NCBI GenBank assembly: GCA_937864925.1
Contig: CALMFH010000153.1
Coordinates: forward strand, 1-64,000
DNA from: an uncultured Alphaproteobacteria bacterium
Lineage (GTDB): Bacteria > Pseudomonadota > Alphaproteobacteria > Rhizobiales > Ancalomicrobiaceae
DNA: 64,000 nt
Reading direction: 5' to 3'
Position numbers and translations under genes: made by a program. Below the pieces are notes generated by a model. It saw nothing but the letters and a program-made list of their open reading frames with translations. It did no database searches and was not told the DNA's origin. Positions 33,841-43,389 of this stretch are shown in pieces. How positions within the stretch are numbered: position 1 is the stretch's first letter; every line of letters starts with the position of its first letter.

Positions 33841-34956
33841 TCAAGAGCTTCCACCCTGATCGTCCTTCGGATGGGCCTTCTGCGCTTCGATGATCAGAGT
33901 TGCGAGCCGGAAGGCGCCGTGGACCATCTTCGTGAAGGGCAGCGTCAGGAACAGCGTCGCCACACACCCGAGATGGAACGCCAGAAGCGCCTTCGACGGA
34001 TCGGTTCCCGAGGCGAACGTGAGCGCCGACCCCGACAATGCGGTGAGACCGACGAGGCAGATGAAGGCATATTCGCCGCGCAGAACACGCCGCGACCCGA
34101 GGTCCGGATCGGCGCGGCGTTTCAACAGGATCATGGCGGCGGATCCGAGAACCAGGAGGACACCCCCCGTGACCCCGAGGATCTTCGGCGGGGATCCGAA
34201 TCCGTAGGGTGCCGGCCACTGGAACAGGTAGTGCATCACGGTGGCGGATGCGGTGGCGAGGAAACACAACAGGAATCCCACCAACACGGCTTGATGAGCG
34301 AAACGGCGTGCATTGGAATACCGATCGCCCTTCTCGTAATTGCAGCCCTCGCCGTGTCCGCAGGCCAGATTCGTCATGCGAGCGACGGACCTCGTCGCCG
34401 CCATCACGGCCGAGAGCGCCATTCGGTCCCCGCAGGTTTCCCGCCAGTAGGACCGTAGACCGGCCGCCACGGCGACGATCGGCAGGACGACGGCGGGCAG
34501 GAAGAACGCCACCATCCAAGTGTGCGGCAGCTTGTCATAGAACGGAGCCGACGCGTCCGCACCGCGAAGCGATGCCGCCGCGTAGAGTGCCGCCGTTGCC
34601 GCGAGCATGGTGACCACCGTCGCCGTCCAGCCCTCCTGGAAGATCTTCACCAGGATCGCCGGCCTCAGGTGTCGTTCCCAACTCGCCTGCCGCACCTCGG
34701 CCAAGGCGGCCGGCAGATTGAGGGCAAAGGCATGGGGCGCCGCGTATTGGCAGGAGTAGTGACACCCTCGACAGTTGTGGCAGAGGTTGGCCAAGTGCGT
34801 CAGCTCCGCCACGCCGTGGACGGCGTCGCGCATCATCGCAGGAAAGACCGAGCAGTAGCCTTCGCAGTAGCGGCAGGCGTTGCAGATCTCCAATTGCCGC
34901 CGGGCTTCGATGATCGACGGGCTCGAGGTCGACACAAGCGATGGGTCAAGCGACAT
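33841..34956 (-). CDS. tcuB: Tricarballylate-utilization protein TcuB (membrane Fe-S/haem electron carrier)
   Basis: 371 residues. Two clusters for 4Fe-4S centres are near the N-terminus (CNACRYCEGYCSVFP and CHNCRGCHYSCQY). About six hydrophobic helices follow, with haem-b-type histidines. TcuB/CobZ-C proteins reoxidise the flavin of TcuA and pass electrons to the quinone pool. Its ATG lies inside the last codons of tcuA (11-bp overlap), showing co-expression. Confidence 0.92.
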   Translation of the reverse strand: MSLDPSLVSTSSPSIIEARRQLEICNACRYCEGYCSVFPAMMRDAVHGVAELTHLANLCHNCRGCHYSCQYAAPHAFALNLPAALAEVRQASWERHLRPAILVKIFQEGWTATVVTMLAATAALYAAASLRGADASAPFYDKLPHTWMVAFFLPAVVLPIVAVAAGLRSYWRETCGDRMALSAVMAATRSVARMTNLACGHGEGCNYEKGDRYSNARRFAHQAVLVGFLLCFLATASATVMHYLFQWPAPYGFGSPPKILGVTGGVLLVLGSAAMILLKRRADPDLGSRRVLRGEYAFICLVGLTALSGSALTFASGTDPSKALLAFHLGCVATLFLTLPFTKMVHGAFRLATLIIEAQKAHPKDDQGGSS

Positions 34957-36352
34957 GGGCCGCCGCCTCCCGTCCCGCGATGCGCCCGAAGACGGTCCCG
35001 ATGGCCATGCCGAAACCGGCGAGATAACCGCGTCCGAGGATGGACCCGGCCATGATCTCGCCGGCGGCCCAGACGTTGGCGAGCCGACCGTGCGGCCCCT
35101 CGACCCGCGCGGTGGTGTCGACCTTCAGGCCGAGATAGGTGAAGGTCACCCCCGGGCGCAGTTGATAGGCGAAGTAGGGGGGCGTATCGATCGGACGGGC
35201 CCAATTGGACTTGGGCGGATCGAGCCCGATGGTGGTCAGGCCGTCCCGCTCGGTCGGATGGAAGCGTCCGTCTTGGCAGGCCGCATTGAAGGCGGCCACG
35301 GTGCGGCCGAGGCGAACCGGGTCGAGCCCGAGTTTCTCGGCCAGTTCCTCGATGTCGTCGGCGCGGATCGGCGGAAAGACCGACGGCATGAAGAGATCGG
35401 TCGACTTGGAATCGATGATCGAGAACCCGATCTGGTCCGGCTGGGCGGCCACCAGCCGTCCCCAGATCGCGTAACGCTTCGGCCACGTGTCCTCGCCCTC
35501 GTCGTAGAAGCGATCACCGTCGCGATTCACGACGATCGAGAAAGGCACGCAGTCCAGCCGGGTGCAGATGCCGCCGTCGAATTTGGGCGCTCGACCGTCG
35601 ATCGCAACACAATGGCATTGCGTCGGGTCGCCGACACTCGGGCAACCTTGGTCGATCATGTTCTTGAGCACGACTCCACGATTGTGTGGGGTACCCCGGA
35701 TCAGGAAGTTGGCGGCGGCCGGACCCCAGGCGCGTGTCAGCCAATCCAGATCCGATTGAAACCCTCCCGAAGCCAGCACCACGGCACGTGCCGCGATCCG
35801 CCGCGCCGCCGCGCCGGCGACCGAGACGTCGACGCCGATCGCGCGGTCGCCTTCGATGTGGACGTGATCGACCCGCGCCTCGTAGACCACCGAGACTCCG
35901 AGATCTCGCGCGACGTTGTAGTAGGCGTTCACCAGCGCCTTGCCGCCGCCGAGAAAGAACGCGTTGGTTCGCGACAGCGACAATGTTCCGGACAGCGACG
36001 GCTGAAAATGGACGCCGTGGCGCCGCATCCACGGCAGACACTCTTCCGTCTCGCGGATGACCAGGCGGGCGAGCGTCTCGTCGGTCTCCCCTTTGGTCAC
36101 CACTCGGAGGTCGTCGAAATATTCTTCTTCGCCGTAGGTCTCGGTCAGGACGGACATCGGCTGGCGGTGCATACAGCGAAAGTTGCGCGTATGGCGACTG
36201 TTGCCGCCGCGGTAGGACTCGGGCGCGGCCTCCAGAATCAACACCGATCGTCCCGCCTCGGCGGCGGTGAGGGCGGCACAGAGCGCCGCGTTGCCGCCAC
36301 CGACGATCACGATGTCCCAGGGGCCTTCCGGCCGAGGCGTCCGACGTCCCAT
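34946..36352 (-). CDS. tcuA: FAD-dependent tricarballylate dehydrogenase TcuA
   Basis: 468 residues from ATG 36352, chosen for TTGGAG six bases upstream; the in-frame ATG at 36370 lacks one. It belongs to the succinate dehydrogenase/fumarate reductase flavoprotein family. The N-terminal FAD fold reads IVIVGGGNAALCAALTAAEAG, and the C-terminal motif is VWAAGEIMAGSILGRGYLAG. TcuA oxidises tricarballylate to cis-aconitate in Salmonella. In this context the true substrate could be another polycarboxylate. Confidence 0.92.
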   Translation of the reverse strand: MGRRTPRPEGPWDIVIVGGGNAALCAALTAAEAGRSVLILEAAPESYRGGNSRHTRNFRCMHRQPMSVLTETYGEEEYFDDLRVVTKGETDETLARLVIRETEECLPWMRRHGVHFQPSLSGTLSLSRTNAFFLGGGKALVNAYYNVARDLGVSVVYEARVDHVHIEGDRAIGVDVSVAGAAARRIAARAVVLASGGFQSDLDWLTRAWGPAAANFLIRGTPHNRGVVLKNMIDQGCPSVGDPTQCHCVAIDGRAPKFDGGICTRLDCVPFSIVVNRDGDRFYDEGEDTWPKRYAIWGRLVAAQPDQIGFSIIDSKSTDLFMPSVFPPIRADDIEELAEKLGLDPVRLGRTVAAFNAACQDGRFHPTERDGLTTIGLDPPKSNWARPIDTPPYFAYQLRPGVTFTYLGLKVDTTARVEGPHGRLANVWAAGEIMAGSILGRGYLAGFGMAIGTVFGRIAGREAAAHVA

Positions 36353-36720
36353 GCGCACTCCAACCCTCATGTCGGATTCGGTTCGACCGTCGGTCATCGC
36401 CGCCACCCCGGTCAGTGGGTCGAGGACGAGGCAACGAGGTGCCGCCGCGCCGGAATGGTACGATGATGTTCTGCCGAACAGAACGTATGGTCTATTAAAT
36501 ATTAGGTCCACCGACGTTCGATCGTCAACTCCGATTTCCGCGAAAGTCGTCGGGCGACCGCGATGCGACGCCGGCACAGGTTCGGCGTGTCGGTCCTGGC
36601 GATCGGTTGTCTGTTTCGGACTGAGGCGAAGCACCGCGATCGATCGCGGTCGTCCGCGGCGAGCCGTCGTGAAGCACTGCCCGATCGACGTGCTCGTCGG
36701 GTCGGTGGCGGGGAGGCGGC
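36353..36720. other. tcuA/IclR intergenic region with promoter
   Basis: 368 bp. It contains the tcuAB promoter and operator-like motif described separately and, beside it, a small repeat (TGTTC-TGCC-GAACA, about 36468-36481). The rest is GC-rich without a recognisable gene. Confidence 0.5.
36484..36528 (-). promoter_or_regulatory. Promoter and operator-like motif of tcuAB
   Basis: Read leftward: -35 TTGACG (36523-36528), an 18-bp spacer, and -10 TAATAT (36499-36504). AATAGACCATACG (36484-36496) follows directly, where a repressor would block initiation. The same motif sits at the same place in the ABC promoter at 48.1 kb. An IclR gene lies next to it. Confidence 0.6.
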
Positions 36721-37452
36721 TCAGAGTTGGGCGGGGGTCGGCAATTCGCCCGAGAGCTGCCCGCCGAAACGCGCCGAGAGCCGTTGCGCGGCGGTATGAA
36801 GGAGGCGCGACATGCGGTCCACCGCCTCCGGCGTGAACCGGTCGATCGGTCCGGAGAGCGATAGAGCACCGATGAACCGGTCGTCGGAGCCGAGCACCGG
36901 GCAGGCGATGCCGGCGCAGGCCGGATCGCGCTCCCCGTAAGAGGCCACCAGGCGTGTCCCCCTGCCACGGGTGGTGCCGGGGACGGCGAAAGCCGCGACG
37001 ACGTTCCCCGCCGCTCCCTTCAGCGGCAGAATTTGTCCCGCTCGAACGCTGTCGAGCGTCGCATGGTCGGAATCACGACGAAGGAGGCACAGCCTCCCGT
37101 CCACACCGTAGGGAATGTGGAACGATGCGCTCTCCGTCCCGGCCGCGACCAACTCGTCCAGGACCGGCGCGACGAGTGCCTTGATGTTGTTGTTGCGATC
37201 GTAGGCCATGCCGAGACGCCAGGCCATCGGGCCGAGCGTGTAGCGGGTGTCGAGCACGCGACCGACGTATTGCGCCCGTTCGAGCGACTCGAGAAGGCGA
37301 AGGATCGTGCTCTTGTAGAGTCCGGTCGCACGGGAGATCTCGGAAAGCGTCATCGACGGAGTGCCCGAAGCCAGAGCCGCAACGATCGCCAGCGCTCGAT
37401 CCACGGCCGCCACCCCGGATTGCTGTCGGAGCTCGTTCGTCGGCTCGGTCAC
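36721..37452 (-). CDS. IclR-family transcriptional regulator
   Basis: 243 residues with a GTG start at 37452 (GGGGAG upstream). The N-terminal helix-turn-helix (AVDRALAIVAAL ... LSEISRATGLYKSTILRLL) is followed by the IclR effector domain (YTLGPMAWRLG ... CAGIACPVLG). These proteins bind small carboxylates. It begins 22 bp after the aldehyde dehydrogenase stop, so it is likely the last gene of the long leftward train. It is the best candidate to control the tcuAB and first ABC promoters. Confidence 0.92.
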   Translation of the reverse strand: MTEPTNELRQQSGVAAVDRALAIVAALASGTPSMTLSEISRATGLYKSTILRLLESLERAQYVGRVLDTRYTLGPMAWRLGMAYDRNNNIKALVAPVLDELVAAGTESASFHIPYGVDGRLCLLRRDSDHATLDSVRAGQILPLKGAAGNVVAAFAVPGTTRGRGTRLVASYGERDPACAGIACPVLGSDDRFIGALSLSGPIDRFTPEAVDRMSRLLHTAAQRLSARFGGQLSGELPTPAQL

Positions 37453-37474
37453 TCGGCGTCTCCCCGTTCCCTCT

Positions 37475-38938
37475 TCATCCCACCCCGTTCATAGCACCGA
37501 TTTTGGCGGATCGCGTCAAATGCGAAACGTTCTTGACCGTCGTGTAACATTGGAGACCTTCGACGCCACCTTCGCGACCGTAACCACTCTCCTTGACCCC
37601 GCCGAAAGGTGTCTCGGCCACCGAAGCGACATAGTGATTGATGGAAAGATTGCCACATTCGAGGTTCGCGACCATCGCCGCCACGCGGTCGGCATCGTCG
37701 CTGAAGCCGTAGGCCGCGAGCCCGAAAGGAAGGCTGTTGGCCTGTTCCAAGGCCTCCTCGATGGTGGAGTAACGGCAGATGAGCGCCAGCGGGCCGAAGG
37801 GCTCTTCGACCATGCAGCGCGCGTCCGGTGGCAGATCGGTCAGGACGGTCATCGGATAGAAGTTGCCCACGTTGCCGTGGCGGGCGCCACCGGTGACCAC
37901 CCTCGCTCCTCGCGCGACCGCGTCCGCGACCAGGGTCTCCATCGCATCGACACGGCGGGTGTTGGCGAGCGGGCCGAGGTCCACGTCGAGATCGAGCCCG
38001 TTGCCCATCCGCATCGCCCCGGCATGTCGCGCGAAGACATCGACGAAGCGGTCGTGGATCCTGTCCTGGACGAAGAAGCGGGTCGGGGCGACACATACCT
38101 GACCGGCGTTCCGCGACTTCGCGACGGCGGAGATGCGGGCGACGTGGTCGACGTCGACATCGTCGCAGACGATCGCCGGACCATGGCCGCCGAGTTCCAT
38201 GATCGCCGGCTTCATGTGCCGTCCGGCGAGCGCGGCGAGGGTCTTGCCGACCGGGATCGAACCGGTGAAGGTCACCAGCCGCACCGCGGGATGGGTGATC
38301 AGGTACTCCGAGATCTCGGCAGGGATCCCGAAGACGAGGTTGACGACGCCCGCCGGCAGGCCCGCATCCTCGAAGGCGCGGACCAGCGCGACGGCGCTGG
38401 CGGGCGTTTCCTCGGCGGCCTTCAGGATGATCGCGCAGCCCGACGCCAGGGCCCCGGCCACCTTGCGCGCCGGTGAACTCACCGGGAAGTTCCATGGCGA
38501 GAACGCCGCCACCACCCCGATCGGCTCTCGCAGGGCGAGATGGATCATACCCGGCTCGGCTGGAATCTGCCGTCCATAGATCCGGCGACCCTCGTTGGCG
38601 TCCCATTCGATGATGTCGCAGGCGCGGCGGACCTCGCTTCTCGATTGTTCGATCGGCTTGCCCTGCTCGAGCGTCATGACGGTGGCGACGCCCTCGATGC
38701 GTTCCCGCAGCAGGGCCGAGGCTCGCAACATGATCTGCATACGTCGCTCCGGCGGGGTCGCACGCCAGATCGCGAGACCCTTTCGGGCGGCTTCGACGGC
38801 GTCGTCGAGGTCGGCGATGCCGGCGCGCGGCACCTGGCCGATCACGGTACTGTCGGCGGGATTGAGCACCGGGATCGTCTCCGCGGTCTGCCGCCAGGTT
38901 CCGCCGATGAAGAGGCCGAGATCGGGATAGTTGGCCAT
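37475..38938 (-). CDS. NAD(P)-dependent aldehyde dehydrogenase, succinate-semialdehyde type
   Basis: 487 residues. Catalytic Cys in NAGQVCVAPTRFFV, general base Glu in MELGGHGP, and the cofactor loop FTGSIPVGK are present. The 'SPWNFPVSSPARK' region is typical of GabD/SSADH-like enzymes. It oxidises an aldehyde to an acid, perhaps one made by the GMC oxidoreductase directly upstream. ATG 38938 begins the conserved MANYPDLGLFIGG. Confidence 0.92.
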   Translation of the reverse strand: MANYPDLGLFIGGTWRQTAETIPVLNPADSTVIGQVPRAGIADLDDAVEAARKGLAIWRATPPERRMQIMLRASALLRERIEGVATVMTLEQGKPIEQSRSEVRRACDIIEWDANEGRRIYGRQIPAEPGMIHLALREPIGVVAAFSPWNFPVSSPARKVAGALASGCAIILKAAEETPASAVALVRAFEDAGLPAGVVNLVFGIPAEISEYLITHPAVRLVTFTGSIPVGKTLAALAGRHMKPAIMELGGHGPAIVCDDVDVDHVARISAVAKSRNAGQVCVAPTRFFVQDRIHDRFVDVFARHAGAMRMGNGLDLDVDLGPLANTRRVDAMETLVADAVARGARVVTGGARHGNVGNFYPMTVLTDLPPDARCMVEEPFGPLALICRYSTIEEALEQANSLPFGLAAYGFSDDADRVAAMVANLECGNLSINHYVASVAETPFGGVKESGYGREGGVEGLQCYTTVKNVSHLTRSAKIGAMNGVG

Positions 38939-39009
38939 TCGTTTGGTTCCTTCTTCCTCGGATCGGTGACGACACGACCGACCACGAACTCGCGTCTCGG
39001 AGCGGCAGG

Positions 39010-40629
39010 TCAGGTTCCGCGGGAAGCCGTACGAATGATGTCGGCCGCCTTGTCGCCGATCCCCTGAGCGACCGCGTTCAGGTTGCCCGAGATCATCCGC
39101 GGCATGATCGACGCGTCGACGACGCGCAGCCGTTCGAGCCCGTGGACACGCAGTTCGGCATCGACGACGGCGCCGCCGTCCTGGTCCGGCCCCATCGCGC
39201 AGGAGCAGGCGGGGTGGAAGGTCGAGTTGCCTTTCTGCCGTGCCGCGTCGAGGAGTTCGTCGTCGGTCCGCACCTCGGTGCCGGGAAACTCCTCGAAATC
39301 GTAGTAGGGCCGCATCGGCGCGGACTCGAGCAGCCGGCGCGCCAGACGCATCCCGGCCACCACCACCCGGCGATCGAGATCCGTGTCGAGATAGTTGTGA
39401 CGGATCACCGGGGCATCGAAGGGATCGCGGGACCGGATGTGGACCGAGCCGCGGCTCTCGGGCCGTTGTTGCCAGACCGCGACGGTCATCCCCGGCGTAT
39501 CGGCGAGACGTCCGATCACGCCTTCGTCGTAGCTCGCCGGGGTGAAGGTGAACTGTAGGTCGCAACGCTCCGGTGTGACGCCCGAATGCCACGAGCCGTA
39601 GAGCAGGGTCGGCGACAGCGACAGGATCCCGCGCCGCGCGACCACCCACTTGGCGATCTCCAGCGCCAGCCGCGGTCCGCGCGACAACTCGTTGATGGTC
39701 CGGATGTTCTTCACCCGGACCACGGTACGAGGTGCGTAATGGTCCTGTAGACCCTCCCCGACGCCGGGCAGGGCGTGCACCACGTCCAATCCCGCGGCCC
39801 GCAGAAGCTCGGGCGCGCCGACGCCCGAGAGTTCCAGGAGTTGCGGCGAGTTGTAGGCCCCGCCGCACAGCACCACTTCTCGGCGCGCCGTCACCGTCGT
39901 CGGCGCACCCCGGCGCCCGCCGCGTTCGTAGCGCACGCCGATCGCCCGCCGCCCGTCGAAGACGATGCGCGTGGCATGAGCATGGGTGCGGACTTCGAGG
40001 TTGGGCCGCCGCATCGCCGGGCGCAGGAAGGCCGTCGCCGCGCTGACGCGGAGCCCGCCATCGATGGTCCGCTGCGCATAGGCGACGCCGGCCTGATCCG
40101 GGCCGTTGTAGTCGTCGTTGCGCGGGATGCCGAGGCTCGCCGCCCCGTCGAGGAAGGCGTCGCAGAGTGGGTGACGGTGGTCGAGGTCGGTGACGACGAG
40201 GGCGCCGTCGCGCCCGCGGTAGGCGTCGTCACCGCTCCCGACCCGGCGCTCCAGGCGCCGGAAATGGGGAAGGAGGTCGGCGTGACTCCAGCCCCGATTG
40301 CCCATCTGTGCCCAGGTGTCGAAGTCGATCGCCTGTCCACGGTTGTAGATGTGCCCGTTGATCGCGCTCGAACCGCCGAGCGTCTTGCCGCGCGGGGCGA
40401 GCAGGGTCCGCCCGGCGACGTTGGGAGCCGCCTCTTGCCTGTACCCCCAGTTGACCGACGAATTCTCGAAGGTCTTGATGAAGCCCGCAGGGATGTGGAT
40501 GTAGGGGTTCCAGTCCCGCGGGCCGGCCTCCAGGAGGCAGATCGTGACGGCCGGGTCTTCGGCGAGGCGGTTGGCCAGGACGCAGCCGGCCGATCCTGCC
40601 CCGACGATCACGTAGTCGAACGTGTCCAT
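39010..40629 (-). CDS. GMC-family FAD oxidoreductase (choline-dehydrogenase-like)
   Basis: 539 residues from ATG 40629 (GGAAGGTGGG upstream). The FAD-binding start reads YVIVGAGSAGCVLANRL, and GMC signature 1 reads GKTLGGSSAINGHIYNRG. The active-site His is in FHPACSCAMG, with the second residue Asn in SGNLNAVA. It oxidises an alcohol to an aldehyde or ketone. It lies between the metallo-hydrolase and the aldehyde dehydrogenase, suggesting an alcohol-aldehyde-acid sequence. Confidence 0.92.
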   Translation of the reverse strand: MDTFDYVIVGAGSAGCVLANRLAEDPAVTICLLEAGPRDWNPYIHIPAGFIKTFENSSVNWGYRQEAAPNVAGRTLLAPRGKTLGGSSAINGHIYNRGQAIDFDTWAQMGNRGWSHADLLPHFRRLERRVGSGDDAYRGRDGALVVTDLDHRHPLCDAFLDGAASLGIPRNDDYNGPDQAGVAYAQRTIDGGLRVSAATAFLRPAMRRPNLEVRTHAHATRIVFDGRRAIGVRYERGGRRGAPTTVTARREVVLCGGAYNSPQLLELSGVGAPELLRAAGLDVVHALPGVGEGLQDHYAPRTVVRVKNIRTINELSRGPRLALEIAKWVVARRGILSLSPTLLYGSWHSGVTPERCDLQFTFTPASYDEGVIGRLADTPGMTVAVWQQRPESRGSVHIRSRDPFDAPVIRHNYLDTDLDRRVVVAGMRLARRLLESAPMRPYYDFEEFPGTEVRTDDELLDAARQKGNSTFHPACSCAMGPDQDGGAVVDAELRVHGLERLRVVDASIMPRMISGNLNAVAQGIGDKAADIIRTASRGT

Positions 40630-40655
40630 GTCCCACCTTCCGGACGTCGGTCCGC

Positions 40656-41471
40656 TCATTCGGAAATGTCGTCCCGAGGGGGGACGTCGAGCCGCACACA
40701 GATGCCTTCGAGAGCCGGAGACGGCGCCGGATAGCGTCGCATCACCAGAGGGTCGTGGCCCGGGATCACATGCCGGGGCGAGGAGGCGAGCTCCTCGAGC
40801 CGGGCGTAGCCGTCGAGCATCTCATCCACCCGCACGACGTTGGGAAACGGCCGGCGCGTCTCGAAATGGGCGTAGTGGTGGCTCGCATCGGAGGCGAGAA
40901 CGACCCGGCCACGCGCCGTCCGCACCCGCACGCACTGCAGTCCGCGCGTATGGCCGCCGATCAGGTGAACCGAAAGCCCCGGTGCTATCTCCGCGTCGCC
41001 GGCGTGGAACCGCACCCGATCCTGGTAGACGCAACGCACCATGGCCGCCACGTGGTCGACGTCGTAGGGATGGCGCAGCCGCGCATGGCACATGTGCCGG
41101 CCGGTCGCATACGCCATCTCCGCATCCTGAAGGTGGAAGCGAGCCTTGGGAAACAGAGCGAAATTGCCGATGTGATCGTAGTGGAGGTGGGTGACGATCA
41201 CGTCGGCCACCTCGGCCGGGTCGACTCCGAGCCGCCGCAGGGCCTCGGCTGGTTCACAGGTCAGCGTGCGGCCTCTCCGGTGCGCGGTCGCCGCGTCGAA
41301 GCCGGTGTCGATCACGAAGACCGAAGACGCACCGCGCGCCACCCAGAGAAAATAGTCGAGCGGCATCGGCCCGTCGTGGGGATCGCCGCCGATGAAGTTG
41401 TCGTTTCGCCGCCGATCGTGGGTCGCATAGCGCAGGGCGAAGAGTTCGAAGGTGTCCTCGGCTCCCGTCAT
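40656..41471 (-). CDS. Metallo-beta-lactamase-fold hydrolase (AHL-lactonase-like)
   Basis: 271 residues with the zinc motif THLHYDHIGN, a further His in GGHTRG, Asp in LASDASHHY and a late His in HVIPGHDP. This matches the AttM/AiiA-type lactonase group. In a catabolic operon it more likely opens a lactone or lactam intermediate than a quorum signal. ATG overlaps the stop of the glutamate-cyclase-like gene (ATGA). Confidence 0.9.
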   Translation of the reverse strand: MTGAEDTFELFALRYATHDRRRNDNFIGGDPHDGPMPLDYFLWVARGASSVFVIDTGFDAATAHRRGRTLTCEPAEALRRLGVDPAEVADVIVTHLHYDHIGNFALFPKARFHLQDAEMAYATGRHMCHARLRHPYDVDHVAAMVRCVYQDRVRFHAGDAEIAPGLSVHLIGGHTRGLQCVRVRTARGRVVLASDASHHYAHFETRRPFPNVVRVDEMLDGYARLEELASSPRHVIPGHDPLVMRRYPAPSPALEGICVRLDVPPRDDISE

Positions 41472-42472
41472 GCCGACCTCCTCGCTTGGTGGGCGACCTC
41501 GAGGCAGAGGGCGTAGATCGCCTCGCTCGCCTCGAGAGTGGTGCCGTCGACGGTGGACACGTTCTCTCCGGAATAACCGTCGTTGGCGCCCCCCCGCACC
41601 GAGGCTTCGATCGACCCGGCGACGGCCTCCGGTCCGGGCAGCCCTTCGGCGAAGCCGGTCAGCACCGTCACCGCCACCGCCACTCCGTAGGCTCCCCAGT
41701 TCGACGTCGACGCCGAGACCAGGCAGGCGACCGACGTGGCGTTCACGATGCCGCCGCCACAGCCGCAGCCGCAGGCGCGGGCCTGCGGCAGGGTCGCCTC
41801 GAGAGCGCGACCGACGCGGCCGAAGCCGATCTCGTTGCCGCCGTCGCCGATACCCACGGTGACACGGCGGTCGGCCGCGAGTGCCTCCGCCAGCAGATGG
41901 AGGTGAGCGACACTCTCGCCGTTCTTGGCGCGGCCGGCGCTGGTGTGGAAGACGCCACGGTCGTTCGGGCCGGGCTTCTCGACGAAGACCGCCGCCACCA
42001 CGTCGGGATACCGGGCGAGGAGATCGCGAACCGCTCTGCGACCGGCCGCTGCACCGAGCGGAAAGGCCTCGACACGGATCCGGTCACCCACGCCGTCGGC
42101 GCCGACGGCGAAGCCGATCTCGACGAAGGCGGCGACGATGCCGGGCAGGAAGGCGGCGTCGGAGAGCAGGACGATGTCGTGGCCCCTCGCCCACAGCAGG
42201 CGGGCGAGAAAGGCCGCGCCGGACGGCCCGTCGGTCTCGCCGCGCGGCAACGTCTCGGGGTTGCCGGCGCCGGTGGTGACGAAGACGGTTCCCCGCCCGT
42301 CGAGCCCCGCAAGCAGACGAGCGGCCTGAAGCGTCAGAGGCTCTCCGGCGACGTGTCGCGCCGCATCGTAGCGGGCGCGCGTGCCGCCCAAGAGGGCACG
42401 TTTGGCCTTGAATTCGACGTTGACGAGGTCGTCCAGCGACTGGAAGTACGCCTCTGCCGGTTCGCTGGTCAT
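41468..42472 (-). CDS. Glutamate-cyclase-domain (DGLUCY C-terminal type) protein
   Basis: 334 residues from ATG 42472. It resembles the glutamate cyclase domain that converts D-glutamate to 5-oxoproline: VFVTTGAGNPETLPRGETDG, VFVEKPGPNDRGVFH, IGDGGNEIGFG. A glycine/cysteine-rich segment (ACGCGCGGGIVNATSVACLV) lies near residue 240. Overlaps of 4 bp with both neighbours show tight coupling. The product might be a lactam that the following metallo-hydrolase opens, which is speculation. Confidence 0.82.
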   Translation of the reverse strand: MTSEPAEAYFQSLDDLVNVEFKAKRALLGGTRARYDAARHVAGEPLTLQAARLLAGLDGRGTVFVTTGAGNPETLPRGETDGPSGAAFLARLLWARGHDIVLLSDAAFLPGIVAAFVEIGFAVGADGVGDRIRVEAFPLGAAAGRRAVRDLLARYPDVVAAVFVEKPGPNDRGVFHTSAGRAKNGESVAHLHLLAEALAADRRVTVGIGDGGNEIGFGRVGRALEATLPQARACGCGCGGGIVNATSVACLVSASTSNWGAYGVAVAVTVLTGFAEGLPGPEAVAGSIEASVRGGANDGYSGENVSTVDGTTLEASEAIYALCLEVAHQARRSA

Positions 42473-43389
42473 GCTCCGCCCTCCTCGGAGAAGCGCACGC
42501 CGGTCCACTTCTCCCAGAGAGTGGCGATGACGGCATAGTCGTCGCCGGCCATGCCTTCACGGGCCGCGATTTCGTAGACGGAGTGGGCGGCCTGGGTCGC
42601 GAAGACCGGGACGGCGAGGCGTTGGGCCGCATCCAGGAAGAGGCGTGAGTCCTTTCGCGCGTTCGCGGTGGACATCCCGCCGTCGAAATCGCGTCGAAGG
42701 AGGCGTTCGCCGATCCGGTGGGTGAGCGGCCGGGTGAGCCCGGACTCCCGCGCCAGCAGGCGATAGAGCACGTCCATCGGGATCTCCTGGGCGGCCGCCA
42801 CCGCGGCGGCCTCGGCCAGAACGACGTAGACCGCGTGGGACACGGCATTGGCGACCAACTTGGCGCGCATACCGCCGCCGAGGCGCCCGAGGTGGTAGAC
42901 CTCGGCCGCCAGTCGTTCGAGCACCGGCGCGATCGGTCCGGCGTCGTCCTTCGCGGCGCCGACCAGGAAGACCGCCCGGCCCTGAGAGAGGGCATGGATG
43001 CCGCCGATCACCGCCGCGTCGACAACACGCACCCCTCGCGGCGACAGCCGCGCGTCGAGATCGAACACGTCCTCCGGCGAGACCGTGCTGGTCTCCAGGA
43101 TGACGAGCCCCGGTCTGTTCGTCTCTGCGATCTCGGCCGCCACCACGCGCGAGGCTTCCGGGGTGGGTAGACAGAAGACGACGAGGTCGACGGTATCGGC
43201 CAGCTCGCTGGGCGACGCGGCGACCGTGATCCGTCCCTCTGCCACCAGCGGGTGGGTCTCGCATCGCGCCCGATCCCGATCGAAGACGGTGATCGAGTGG
43301 GTCGCGGCGAGGACAGCGGCGATGGTCTGGCCGACCTGGCCGAAACCGACGATTCCCAGGTCGATCGATGATGGTGCCGTGTCGGTCAA
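42469..43389 (-). CDS. Beta-hydroxyacid dehydrogenase family NAD(P) enzyme
   Basis: 306 residues. The Rossmann start is LGIVGFGQVGQTIAAVL, and the catalytic Lys lies in GGGMRAKLVANAV, as in 3-hydroxyisobutyrate and tartronate-semialdehyde reductases. The substrate loop reads DAAVIGGIHA. The start is set at TTG 43389, which overlaps the livF-type stop as TTGA; the frame is open further upstream, but only inside the ATPase gene. A related but distinct paralogue is at 52993. Confidence 0.85.
   Translation of the reverse strand: MTDTAPSSIDLGIVGFGQVGQTIAAVLAATHSITVFDRDRARCETHPLVAEGRITVAASPSELADTVDLVVFCLPTPEASRVVAAEIAETNRPGLVILETSTVSPEDVFDLDARLSPRGVRVVDAAVIGGIHALSQGRAVFLVGAAKDDAGPIAPVLERLAAEVYHLGRLGGGMRAKLVANAVSHAVYVVLAEAAAVAAAQEIPMDVLYRLLARESGLTRPLTHRIGERLLRRDFDGGMSTANARKDSRLFLDAAQRLAVPVFATQAAHSVYEIAAREGMAGDDYAVIATLWEKWTGVRFSEEGGA

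Noticed and set aside
40656-41471. Quorum-quenching AHL lactonase
   Set aside because: The fold fits, but the tightly coupled catabolic context makes a pathway lactone or lactam more likely; no quorum-sensing gene is nearby.
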